Of a DNA stretch of 64,000 nucleotides, positions 1 through 64,000 are shown piece after piece. Position 1 is the stretch's first letter. Each line of letters opens with the position of its first letter. Below the pieces are notes generated by a model. That model was given only the letters and a program-made list of their open reading frames with translations. It was not told the origin of the DNA and ran no database searches. The stretch covers positions 434,001-498,000 of the forward strand of contig CAMRHE010000358.1 in assembly GCA_947044405.1 (NCBI GenBank). Reading direction: 5' to 3'. A program made the translations under genes and the position numbers. Origin of the DNA: Leptodactylus fallax (Eukaryota > Chordata > Amphibia > Anura > Leptodactylidae).

Positions 1-849
1 TCTGCTGCGGAGGATAGGTTCATCCGGGTCACCAGCCTCAGAAATCGCAGGTTAACAGCAGCTCAGATTAGGACCAGGTCAATGCCACACAGAGTTCTAG
101 CAGCAGACACATCTCTACAACAACTGTGAAGAGGAGACTGTGTGCAGCAAGCCTTCATGGTAAAATAGCTGATAGGAAACCACTGCTAAGGACAGGCAAC
201 AAGCAGAAGAGACTTGTTTGGGCTAAAGAACACAAGGAATGGACATTAGACCTGTGGAAATCTGTGCTTTGGTCTGATGAGTCCAAATTTGAGATCTTTG
301 GTTCCAACCACCGTGTCTTTGTGCGACGCAGAAAAGGTGAACAAATGGATTCTACATGCCTGGTTCCCACCGTGAAGCATGGAGGAGGAGGTGTCAAGGT
401 GTGGGGGTGCTTTGCTGGTGACACTGTTGGGGATTTATTCAAAATTGAAGGAATACTGAACCAGCATGGTTACCACAGCATCTTGCAGCAGCATGCTATT
501 CCATCCGGTTTGCGTTTAGTTGGACCATCATTTATTTTTCAACAGGACAATGACCCCAAACACACCTCCAGACTGTGTAAGGGCTATTTGACCAAGAAGG
601 AGAGTGATGGGGTGCTACGCCAGATGACCTGGTCTCCACAGTCACCAGACCTGAACCCAATCAAGATGGTTTGGGGTGAGCTGGACCGCAGAGTGAAGGC
701 AAAAGGGCCAACAAGTGCTAAGCATCTCTGGGAACTCCTTCAAGACTGTTGGAAGACCATTTCAGGTGACTACCTCCTGAAGCTCATCAAGAGAATGCCA
801 AGAGTGTGCAAAGCAGTAAGGTGGCTACTTTGAAGAACCTAGAATATAA
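1..849 (+). pseudogene. Tc1-like transposase, disrupted
   Basis: The longest open part is 126-833. Compared with the intact copy at 61836-62888 it shows three lesions: one base missing near 70 (GATTAGGACC against GATTAGAGACC) that shifts the frame; the catalytic Glu of the DDE triad changed to Lys (NPIK for NPIE, near 662); and an 11-bp deletion near 817 that replaces the C-terminus with RWLL. The first two catalytic Asp (SDES, QQDND) remain. Any product should be inactive. Confidence 0.92.
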
Positions 850-1012
850 GACATATTTTCAGTTGTTTCACACTTTTTTGTTAAGTATATAATTCCACAT
901 GTGTTAATTCATAGTTTTGATGCCTTCAGTGTGAATCTACAATTTTTATAGTCATGAAAATACAGAAAACTCTTGGAATGAGAAGGTGTGTCCAAACTTT
1001 TGGTCTGTACTG
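1..1012 (+). mobile_element. Tc1-like element, DD38E type, 5' end cut by window
   Basis: The right terminus reads GGTCTGTACTG followed by the target TA (1013-1014), identical to the ends of the element at 61673-63302 apart from isolated substitutions. The body is a close copy of that element in the opposite orientation. It sits in the intron after the last LTBP1 exon of the window. The 5' part lies outside the window. Confidence 0.93.
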
Positions 1013-1519
1013 TACATCTACTTTGTAGACTAACATGTCCACTGATATTTATGTGTCCATAAAAACCAAGGACAGTGCAGACATTATGGCAATTTGGTTA
1101 AAACATTGTTGAACACAATTTATTAAGACACTACCAGGAAATCACAAGACGTCCGAATATTATGTTTCCTGTCTTCATATTTTAGGTATCAGGAAATATG
1201 CTGAAAATGTTTCCCTAATAAAATTAAAAATACCTTGACTCAGAAGTGTCTGAATTGCCCTCTTTAGTATATCTTACTAGTCTATTCTGCTTGCTCTAGT
1301 TCATACAGTACAAAGATCCTGGATTTTCAGAATGACAACCAAGAACATCAGTCGAGGTGCAACAGATGTCGTCACCCAGCTTTCCACAAACCCTGAATGG
1401 AAAATACATCTAAGACTACATGCATATGAACATGTGCATGTGCCAGGTCTGTGGTAAAAGGTACGGATGGCACATGGATGATATCTGTGTGCTGTCCATG
1501 GTTCCACCCATTCATTACC

Positions 1520-1707
1520 TTAAAGAGGACCTTTCATGTCCTCATGCACATGCGGTTTTATATACCGCTAGAAAGGGAACGCGCGCCCCCCTCCCCCAAC
1601 TATACTCGTCCACAGACTTGTACTGGGGAGGGGGGGGGGGTGGGGGCGTTCCTTTCTAGCGGTATATAAAACCGCATGTGCATGATGACATGAAAGGTCC
1701 TCTTTAA
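1520..1707. mobile_element. TTAA-flanked hairpin MITE
   Basis: 188 bp with TTAA at each end (1520-1523, 1704-1707) and near-perfect inverted arms of about 60-75 bp that begin AGAGGACCTTTCATGTC. The loop is C-rich on one side and has a G-run (1626-1645) on the other. TTAA target sites suggest piggyBac-type mobilisation, but the termini are not the classical CCY ends, so the superfamily is inferred. Confidence 0.8.
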
Positions 1708-2420
1708 GTGAGCCTGGGACGCAAATCATGGGGCCATTAAAATATAATGGGTCAGTGTGCTAGCCGTGAAAAACATGGCTAGTATACTGACAAAGTACAC
1801 ATTTTTTGTGCATGGAGCCTAAACTTATCAAAAGTTACACAATACAGCTTGTTTTACCAGTACTTTGGCTGGGTCAGGCCTTGTTTACACAGTGCAAATT
1901 TGGTGCTGTTTTTGCTGCATTTTTATCATGCCAAAAGTAGGAGTGGATTAAAAAATCTATACATGAAAGATTAACATCTGAAATATGTGGTTGTTATCTA
2001 TAAGCTCATTCTGGAAGACATTCATTCTATGTATATGACTATAATGCATTATTCTAATGTAATATACACTTCATGTCCAGCAGAGGGCAGCAAAACTCCA
2101 TATTGAACATGGCCATACTCCTCTAAAAGTACCGAAAAGTATAATTCTTAAGAGTTTAGAAGATAGAATTTATCATTTTTATATTTACATAAATATACAA
2201 ATATAACTACTTAAGTAAAATGTATCACATATCGGCTGGATAAACATGTAATGCACACAAAAGCCCTATGGTTTTCTTTACCAAGGATTTTAATTGTGAC
2301 AGAGGACTCTGCATTTGTGTAAAATCCAGAGAGCCCTTTATCAGTGCCCTACCAAAGCAAGGGAGACCCCCATCTAAATAATAAATATATCTAGCCCTTC
2401 ACCTATTGAAAGCGATAGGA
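1708..2420. other. Intron tract, no feature seen
   Basis: AT-rich sequence between two MITEs in the LTBP1 intron beyond the last exon of the window. No EGF exon on the minus strand, no repeat ends and no RNA gene recognised. Confidence 0.6.
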
Positions 2421-2737
2421 AGGCTGGGGACCCACGTTGCAAAAAACGCTGCATATTACACTTCCTGCAAATTGGATAGGATTTTGAATAATCCCATTCA
2501 CACATTGCAGAAAAAAATCCACAGTGGAAATGCTGCAATTTCGAAAACCGTTGCTTTTGTGTAAATCGCAGCTTGTCAAATATACCTACGGAAATGCTGG
2601 CGTTTACGTATAAGTATAATATAGACTGAAAGTCTGCAGAGGAAAACTCTGCGGAAAAAAAAAAAACGTGATGCGATTCTATGGCAGTCTTTTCTACAGC
2701 GTTTACTGGCTGCAGCTCGCAGCGTGGGGCCAAGCCT
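2421..2737. mobile_element. hAT-like MITE (AGGCT...GGCCCCACG ends)
   Basis: Inverted ends AGGCTGGGGACCCACGTTGC (left) and AGGCTTGGCCCCACGCTGCG (right, reverse complement). Internal sequence resembles the copies at 28028, 38057, 24000 and 41145 (CACACATTGCAG, TATACCTACGGAAA, GTCTGCAGAG). No clear 8-bp target duplication, so the hAT assignment is tentative. Confidence 0.65.
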
Positions 2738-3142
2738 AAGGAAGATTTATCCATTGTCTAGAAGTGGAAGACAACACAAATAAAACACTTCTCAAAACAA
2801 TTCTGCATCCTCAGTCACTACAGGTAAGGCTTTCAATGTGTCTTTGGTGAGACATGGTAGCAGCTGGGCATGGGTCTTCAGATCCAGGGTCACATCCTCT
2901 CCCATTACAGTCCCCACGACTGGTACATATTTGTGTCAGCCACCAATTGCATCAGTCTACTCGTGCCACTGTTATATGTTCTTTTCATGGAATATAGCAA
3001 CCCACATAATATATGTATCTTTCATACAACCTACTTCTCCCTCCTGCACATTCCTTCAAAAACGTTAAATAGAGGTCCTATTTGGCCCTTGGTACAGTGG
3101 TATTACATGGAACCTGTATTACTACATTATTTATTGGCTGTG

Positions 3143-3237
3143 TACAATACAGCAGACTCTACTGGGCAGAAGATGCAGTGGCCTTTCTCCTTGAAAGAAC
3201 AGCCACATTGTCTATTTACGGAGTCTGCTGTACTGTA
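3143..3237. repeat. Imperfect inverted repeat
   Basis: TACAATACAGCAGACTC at 3143-3159 is the inverse of GAGTCTGCTGTACTGTA at 3221-3237 with one mismatch, giving a hairpin with a loop of about 60 nt. Possibly a small MITE or part of one; boundaries not clear. Confidence 0.5.
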
Positions 3238-3851
3238 TACTGCCCTGCCTGTCCTAGCACTGGGAGAAAATGTGTGCTGACTACTATTACTGTTAGCCAG
3301 TGTTCTCACCTGGCAGGACAGGCTGAAAAGTATTGTAGACTTTGCTGAGCAGAGGACGTGCCTGCCATTGTTTGGGGAGAAAGGAATCCTAGGTTTGACT
3401 CCAAAAGAGGAGACTAAGAGCCTTCACCCCGATTATCGGCAGCCATATCCTCTGCTCAGCGGGAGCTACGAGAATAGGGGGAAGAAAATGCAGTCCGCAC
3501 ATAGCTTCATATATTTTTTTACCCTCTTTACCCAAAACCAGATATGCTTTCCATCTTTTCAGGGTACTTTCTATGAAGAAATCCATATGAAATGTGGCTC
3601 ATTCCGGATCTGGGCTGTAGTTTATATGGCCTAGATGTTTTTGTAGCATACTGTACTTGACATCGTGTCTATAAGTGACAAATCACTTACTGAAGAAGAT
3701 TCCTTGTGGAAAGACCTATTGAGTCTATCTAATCAGTGTCCGTGGCATATCAATCCGTGGCATATCAAGCTACAAATACATAAAAAAAAAGGCCCAAGGA
3801 TCAAACTTGTATTTCTGCTACATGAAAAATTCATTGTGAGAATATGGTCTT

Positions 3852-4035
3852 AGGCTGGAATTGCACATGGAGTTTTTGCGGCATTTATTTTAGCGAGGTT
3901 CATATTGGCTCCAAAAGGTAAAGGTAAAGAGGACACTTCTTTCTTTTTCTATCCACTGTGTGGCTCAAAAAAAAAAAAAAAAACATATTTAAAAACTAGT
4001 GTAAAAAAAAAAAAATGCACATGTGATTCCAGCCT
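3852..4035. mobile_element. Small MITE with AGGCTGGAAT ends
   Basis: Left end AGGCTGGAATTGCACATGG and right end CACATGTGATTCCAGCCT are inverted. The centre has two A-runs. Resembles the short non-autonomous hAT-like family seen elsewhere in the window. Confidence 0.55.
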
Positions 4036-4231
4036 TATATATTCTGTCCAAGGAGCAGCCTTATGATCTACAAGAAAGAATACATTTGTATAGAAGAAGG
4101 CAGGAGTAGTATCCTGATGAACCACTAATGGCGGCTAGCCAATATTTCTCATGTATGTTTCTGATATAAATTTGTCTAGTTATGTAGCAATAATATGGCA
4201 TAGGTTTTATCACATAATACAGAATATACTG

Positions 4232-4232
<1 letters not shown>

Positions 4233-4277
<45 letters not shown>
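4233..4277. repeat. (TA)n microsatellite
   Basis: Uninterrupted TA dinucleotide run of about 22 units. No function visible. Confidence 0.95.
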
Positions 4278-4279
<2 letters not shown>

Positions 4280-5081
4280 ACTATTACTACAATATCAGCA
4301 TATGACAGGGGCTGGCTTGTTTACTACTTTGTAAGAAACAGCTAATGGAGACCTGAATACAATTCCCCCAAAAATTACAGAAAAGGACAATCTTCAGAGA
4401 AAGGTCACAAATAAAGCGTGCAGCTAAACTATAGCAGCAACAATTACATGGTAGCTTTTCCTTAGACATGTATGCTTGGTCGATATATATGGCCAGCTAA
4501 GTGAAAAGAATGTGCCCCGCTTAAATACCGCAGAACATTCATCATGGCCAGACATGTTTTCTGTCTTGTGTGTTGTTCAAGCCTTGACTGCTGCAGAGAT
4601 ATTTGCAAACTTCTCTAGTTGTGATTTATTAATCTGCAATTCCACACACCGCACTGGGAATTGTGCATTTGCTAAACTGCCAGCAAAATACACACCCCAA
4701 GTGGTGCTGGCTGAATCCCATGCACATGAATCCAGACTGATCACTGGCTGACACAGCCTTACATAATGTTTTCTTTCCCTGTAAATGATAAATAAGGATT
4801 AACAACTCTCAAAGGATGTAAAAGCTGTTCTGCTGAAATCTGAAAAATGTCTAGCTATGGAGGGACTGTATAAAAGATGGATTTATGTCGCTTGTAATAC
4901 GACAGATTGCAACAGTAGCTGAAGGCTATAATATTCAATTGAGTTTGAAGATTTTGGTAAATGACCATCACAGATGGTATTCTAGGCCCCTGATGCCCTG
5001 TCTAAAACTGTAGCTTCCCAATGAAGATTACAGCTAACCATTCAGGCTTAGCAAAGCCAGAACCAAGCCAGGCCAGGGTTT

Positions 5082-5113
<32 letters not shown>

Positions 5114-6296
5114 TTATCTTCATTTTCAAATAGTTTTCATTTATAGTATTTATTTTGCCTGTTTTCCTTAAAGTCACAAGCCATATTGAGCATATAAGAT
5201 ATCACTGGGCCAATGGAAACCTCTACATGGCTGCAGAGTCATACCTACTGTACATTGGGTAGTGATGGTAGGCTGTCTGTAACTGGGAAGAAGATTTGTA
5301 TAAACCTTACTGGTAAACTATTCCTACCCTAATTAAATGAAAAAAAAAAAAAAAACCTTGGCAGTAACCAAAACAGAAACCCCAAACATATGCGAACAGC
5401 GATCTTCAGTCAAATGTGAGCAAAGAGACTTTCACATTTCCTGCTATGGATTCCACCAGTCTCATAATACATCACTTGTATATACATGCCAAACTTTATT
5501 ACTCCCCATTTTCCCTATAGTTTAGCTACTAAAATATTTCAATATTAGCTTAATATTGAAAACAATGGCAGAACATTAACTAGAAGGATAAACACTGGCC
5601 ATATTAGCAGTCTTGGCAACCGGCCACATACAATTCCCCTATCCACAGTAATGATAGTCCTAAAACTGTCCAAATGCGCCAAACAGTAAGCACTAAAAAG
5701 ATAGGAATTGGACAAAATCACAAATGAGGCCAAGGAAGGTGAAATGTAAAAAAAAAAAAAAAATCATACTTTCATGTCCCCGATGCTCTGGTATCCGCCG
5801 CTGCTGTCCATTTGGCACATGTTATACCTTCACCACTGGAAATCCTGTGCCACATATGACCACTAAAGCCATAAGTGGCCTCAGGAAAGCACCCGGGACA
5901 TATGTGGGTGACATCACCAGGTCCTTTCTAGCCACCACTGAGGTAGCCAATCCTCTCAGCTACATACTGTAATGAGTTACTTGCCAAAAGGTATCTTAGA
6001 TCTATGGGAGCAGGAAACCAACCTTATATATAAATCCCAAAATGGCAGCTCTTCAGAGAACTATGACTAATTTTCCATGATTTAGATCAGCGATACCTTC
6101 TATCACCTAAGTTACTACTCTTGAGCTGTTCCAAAGACCACATAAACCAGACTGGTCTTTAAAATACACAATACTTAAATATACAAGAAGAGGATTAACA
6201 TTGAAATAACAGTATACAGTGTGAATAGAGGTCTGAAGGTAACTAGATACATCATTGAATTAGTCTCTAAAGAATCATACACATTGTATTACTTAC
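4278..6296. other. Intron tract, only A-runs
   Basis: Intron sequence next to the 6297-6413 LTBP1 exon. It contains poly(A) runs at about 5086-5112, 5340-5355 and 5749-5762. No transposon ends, conserved exon or RNA gene recognised; the short ORFs look random. Confidence 0.6.
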
Positions 6297-60920
<54,624 letters not shown>

Positions 60921-61179
60921 CTTTGAAGAAAAAAAGAAACAAAACAAAAAAAACAGATCTTATAAACTAGAAACTTAATCAAAATAAGAAAATTAAAATA
61001 CTCTATACAAGTTCATGCCACTGTACCCTCTAAGTATTCAATATTACAAAAAATGTAGTGCCCAGCAAGGTTTTCTTTTTAGAAATATATACTACTTTAA
61101 ACTCAGTTTAGTCTGCAAAGGAAAAAATATGTAAAAAATATCCAAAACCCCACAAAAAGCCAAAAATAAAGCATAAGGC

Positions 61180-61659
61180 CTAAAAGAACCTGTCAGGTGG
61201 TTTTTCCACCATAAACTGGCCCTATCATGTGCAGGATCATGTATTTTATTTTCCATTGGTGCTCCTATGTAATCTTTCTTTTGCAGGAAAGTGTTATAAA
61301 GTTATAAATGTTCGAAAGCCTAAAAAGTCCTATGTAAATTTCCCTAAGTAGTCACAGAGGGCAGGGAGGAGCTTCAGCCTAGTCACATTGTCCGCTTGCT
61401 AAATATGCCTCTGGGGCATGAATGACATCTCCCTCACAGACCCCTCACTCCCTGATGTACAAGGGAGATGTCAGCCATGCCCAGGAGGTGATATTAACAA
61501 GTAGACTAGACTGAAGCTGCTCCCCGCCCACTGCGACTACTTAGGGTGATTTCCATAGGACTTTTTATGCTTCCAAACATTTATAACATCACTTTACTGC
61601 AGCAGAAACATTACAGATGGGTAAAAATGGAAAGAGAATTACTAACAGGTTCCCTTTAA
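61180..61659. mobile_element. TTAA-type long-palindrome MITE, second copy of the 44855 family
   Basis: Left AAAAGAACCTGTCAGGTGG and right CTAACAGGTTCCCTTTAA are inverted. Interior GAGGAGCTTCAGCCTAGTCA and GACTGAAGCTGCTCCCCGCC match the 44.9-kb element. Ends 13 bp from the Tc1-like element. Confidence 0.8.
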
Positions 61660-61672
61660 GATAAAATACATA

Positions 61673-63302
61673 CAGTACAGACCAAAAGTTTGGACACACC
61701 TTCTCATTCCAAGAGTTTTCTGTATTTTCATGACTATAAAAATTGTAGATTCACACTGAAGGCATCAAAACTATGAATTAACACATGTGGAATTATATAC
61801 TTAACAAAAAAGTGTGAAACAACTGAAAATATGTCTTATATTCTAGGTTCTTCAAAGTAGCCACCTTTTGCTTTGATTACTGCTTTGCACACTCTTGGCA
61901 TTCTCTTGATGAGCTTCAAGAGGTAATCACCTGAAATGGTCTTCCAACAGTCTTGAAGGAGTTCCCAGAGATGCTTAGCACTTGTTGGCCCTTTTGCCTT
62001 CACTCTGCGGTCCCGCTCACCCCAAACCATCTCGATTGGGTTCAGGTCTGGTGACTGTGGTGGCCAGGTCATCTGGCGTAGCACCCCATCACTCTCCTTC
62101 TTGGTCAAATAGCCCTTACACAGTCTGTTGGTGTGTTTGGGGTCATTGTCCTGTTGAAAAATAAATGATGGTCCAACTAAACGCAAACCGGATGGAATAG
62201 CATGCCGCTGCAAGATGCTGTGGTAACCATGCTGGTTCAGTATTCCTTCAATTTTGAATAAATCCCCAACAGTGTCACCAGCAAAGCACCCCCACACCTT
62301 CACACCTCCTCCTCCATGCTTCACGGTGGGAACCAGGCATGTAGAGTCCATTCGTTCACCTTTTCTGCGTCGCACAAAGACACGGTGGTTGGAACCAAAG
62401 ATCTCAAATTTGGACTCATCAGACCAAAGCACAGATTTCCACAGGTCTAATGTCCATTCCTTGTGTTCTTTAGCCCAAACAAGTCTCTTCTGCTTGTTGC
62501 CTGTCCTTAGCAGTGGTTTCCTAGCAGCTATTTTACCATGAAGGCCTGCTGTACACAGTCTCCTCTTAACAGTTGTTGTAGAGATGTGTCTGCTGCTAGA
62601 ACTCTGTGTGGCATTGACCTGGTCTCTAATCTGAGCTGCTGTTAACCTGCGATTTCTGAGGCTGGTGACTCGGATGAACTTATCCTCTGCAGCAGAGGTG
62701 ACTCTTGGTCTTCCTTTCCTGGGGCGGTCCTCATGTGAGCCAGTTTCTTTGTAGCGCTTGATGGTTTTGGCCACTGCACTTGGGGACACTTTCAAAGTTT
62801 TCCCAATTTTTCGGACCGACTGACCTTCATTTCTTAAAGTAATGATGGCCACTCGTTTTTCTTTACTTAACTGCTTTTTTCTTACCATAATACAAATTCT
62901 AACACTCCATTCAGTAGGACTATCAGCTGTGTATCCACCTGACTTCTGAACATCACAACTGATGGTCCCAACCCCATTTATAAGGCAAAAAATCCCACTT
63001 ATTAAAACTGACAGGGCACACCTGTGAAGTGAAAACCATTTCAGGTGACTACCTCTTGAAGATCATCAAGAGAATGCCAAGAGTGTGCAAAGCAGTAATC
63101 AAAGCAAAAGGTGGCTACTTTGAAGAACCTAGAATATAAGACATATTTTCAGTTGTTTCACACTTTTCTGTTAAGTATATAATTCCACATGTGTTAATTC
63201 ATAGTTTTGATGCCTTCAGTGTGAATCTACAATTTTTATAGTCATGAAAATACAGAAAACTCTTGGAATGAGAAGGTGTGCCCAAACTTTTGGTCTGTAC
63301 TG
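61673..63302 (-). mobile_element. Tc1-like element, DD38E, apparently intact
   Basis: 1630 bp flanked by TA (61671-61672, 63303-63304). Termini CAGTACAGACCAAAAGTTTG on both sides. The inverted ends are unusually long, about 270 bp (61673-61945 against 63033-63302), and include the last part of the transposase coding sequence. Spacing and family features fit the DD38E group described as Intruder; that name is from memory and untested. Confidence 0.94.
61836..62888 (-). CDS. Tc1-like transposase, DD38E, full-length ORF
   Basis: 350 codons without interruption. Residues 8-50 form the N-terminal paired-like helix-turn-helix (SKEKRVAIITLRNEGQSVRK region); KGRPRVT at 58-64 is a GRPR-type DNA-binding linker; a second helical region lies at 75-115. 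Catalytic triad D157 (WSDESKF), D247 (FQQDNDPKH), E286 (LNPIEMVW) with 38 residues between the last two, where classical Tc1 has 34. The Gly-rich KHGGGGVKVWG is at 190-200. It cuts and pastes its element at TA sites in the nucleus. With all catalytic residues present it may be functional, unlike the copy at 1-849. Confidence 0.94.
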   Translation of the reverse strand: MVRKKQLSKEKRVAIITLRNEGQSVRKIGKTLKVSPSAVAKTIKRYKETGSHEDRPRKGRPRVTSAAEDKFIRVTSLRNRRLTAAQIRDQVNATQSSSSRHISTTTVKRRLCTAGLHGKIAARKPLLRTGNKQKRLVWAKEHKEWTLDLWKSVLWSDESKFEIFGSNHRVFVRRRKGERMDSTCLVPTVKHGGGGVKVWGCFAGDTVGDLFKIEGILNQHGYHSILQRHAIPSGLRLVGPSFIFQQDNDPKHTNRLCKGYLTKKESDGVLRQMTWPPQSPDLNPIEMVWGERDRRVKAKGPTSAKHLWELLQDCWKTISGDYLLKLIKRMPRVCKAVIKAKGGYFEEPRI

Positions 63303-64000
63303 TACATCAAAACCAGAGCCTATTATTAGCTTTCTGTCATTCCCCTGTCATAGATGTCAATCATATTCTGGCTACCAGGTTTCTACAGCACACCAGGTGC
63401 GGACATGTAAATTTATATCTGTCCAACTTCACCTGACTTAATCATAAAGAGTACCTGAAGTAAAAGCCTCTACCATGGTATATGCTTTATGTTATCCGAT
63501 TTGGGAAACACCTAATACTCCCCATATAGAGCATATTCTGTGAGCAATTTCAATTTTGGGACTGTGAGATGAAATTGGAACTGTGCAAAAATATTGATCT
63601 TACATTGAGAACATAGAATACCCACCAAACACATGGCACTAAGCAGTTTATGATGGATTGCTATGAGTCCCTGTACTCTCCTGCCAAAAATCCTAATTTG
63701 TTCCCCAGCGTGAGCAATCGGTAAGCTTCGTGAAATCTCCATCAATATTTGTCTCTTGAATCCACAATGAACTGAACCCATGTGGGCAATAAAACGTCAT
63801 GACAAAGTTTCACTGTATAAACCTGTAGAACTAATTTGTGATGAACATTCCCAAACTATAAGAAACATTTTCCACAGGCACCAACAGAACCAAAGAAAAT
63901 CCCCAGAAGAATAGGATTTCTCTATGCAAACCTAAATATCACGTAACACTACTCACTGGGCTCCATGAATATGACAAGCAGAAGGAAAATTTCCACTTCA
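63303..64000. other. Intron tract at window edge, no feature seen
   Basis: LTBP1 intron upstream of the hinge exon. A GTGAGT donor-like site near 63955 is preceded by an open frame, but it does not encode an 8-Cys repeat and has the wrong phase, so no exon is called. Confidence 0.5.

Noticed and set aside
62254..62541. 95-codon plus-strand ORF and its twin at 155-442
   Set aside because: Antisense shadow of the Tc1-like transposase, present in both copies because the copies are similar.
63955..64000. Possible LTBP1 exon ending at GTGAGT near the right edge (minus strand)
   Set aside because: The frame would read VEIFLLLVIFMEP, not the end of an 8-Cys repeat, and the phase does not match the next exon, which needs phase 1.

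Overview
The window is vertebrate nuclear DNA, most likely from an anuran amphibian. It is AT-rich and intron-dominated, and is full of Tc1/mariner elements, TTAA-flanked and hAT-like MITEs, LINE fragments and fold-back elements. The species call is inference: the gene is recognised from the protein, while the frog assignment rests on remembered repeat families.

One host gene runs through the whole window on the minus strand and beyond both ends: LTBP1, latent TGF-beta binding protein 1. I place 21 consecutive exons (about 2.57 kb of coding sequence, about 857 codons). From right to left, in transcription order, they encode: the end of the second 8-cysteine repeat plus the Pro-rich hinge (60735-60920); a 17-nt microexon (58527-58543); two more hinge exons (57463-57535, 56686-56784); eleven tandem EGF-like domains, one per exon (56489 down to 26959); the third 8-Cys repeat, with the Phe-Pro insertion typical of latency-peptide binding (12938-13102 plus 12421-12507); two EGF-like exons (12046-12174, 10991-11131); and the fourth 8-Cys repeat (10229-10399 plus 6297-6413). 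All junctions are phase 1 except the one between the microexon and the next exon, which is phase 0. N-terminal exons lie beyond base 64000 and the last exons before base 1.

The introns hold the rest. 1-6296: a broken Tc1 copy and several MITEs. 6414-10228: a 737-bp fold-back element with a hammerhead-like core. 13103-26958: two LINE copies tail to tail and several MITEs. 27103-51877: MITEs, Tc1 remnants, a Tc1 element with a dead transposase, and a hammerhead ribozyme motif at 36.4 kb. 51998-53613: a minisatellite with 45-bp units that has evolved a 164-bp higher-order repeat. 55287-56363 and 58544-60734: two more fold-back elements carrying hammerhead cores. 60921-64000: a Tc1-like element with an uninterrupted 350-codon DD38E transposase.

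The most interesting non-gene signal is a set of five hammerhead self-cleaving ribozyme cores (CTGATGA, stem II, GAAA, palindromic stem III). They sit in several different intronic repeats, three of which are long inverted-repeat structures of the kind expected from Penelope-like retroelement terminal repeats. Second is the LTBP1 hinge. A microexon and a tandem splice acceptor 7 nt apart are arranged so that including or skipping the microexon can each keep the reading frame. A (TG)n(TA)n(T)n tract ends about 30 nt upstream of that acceptor.
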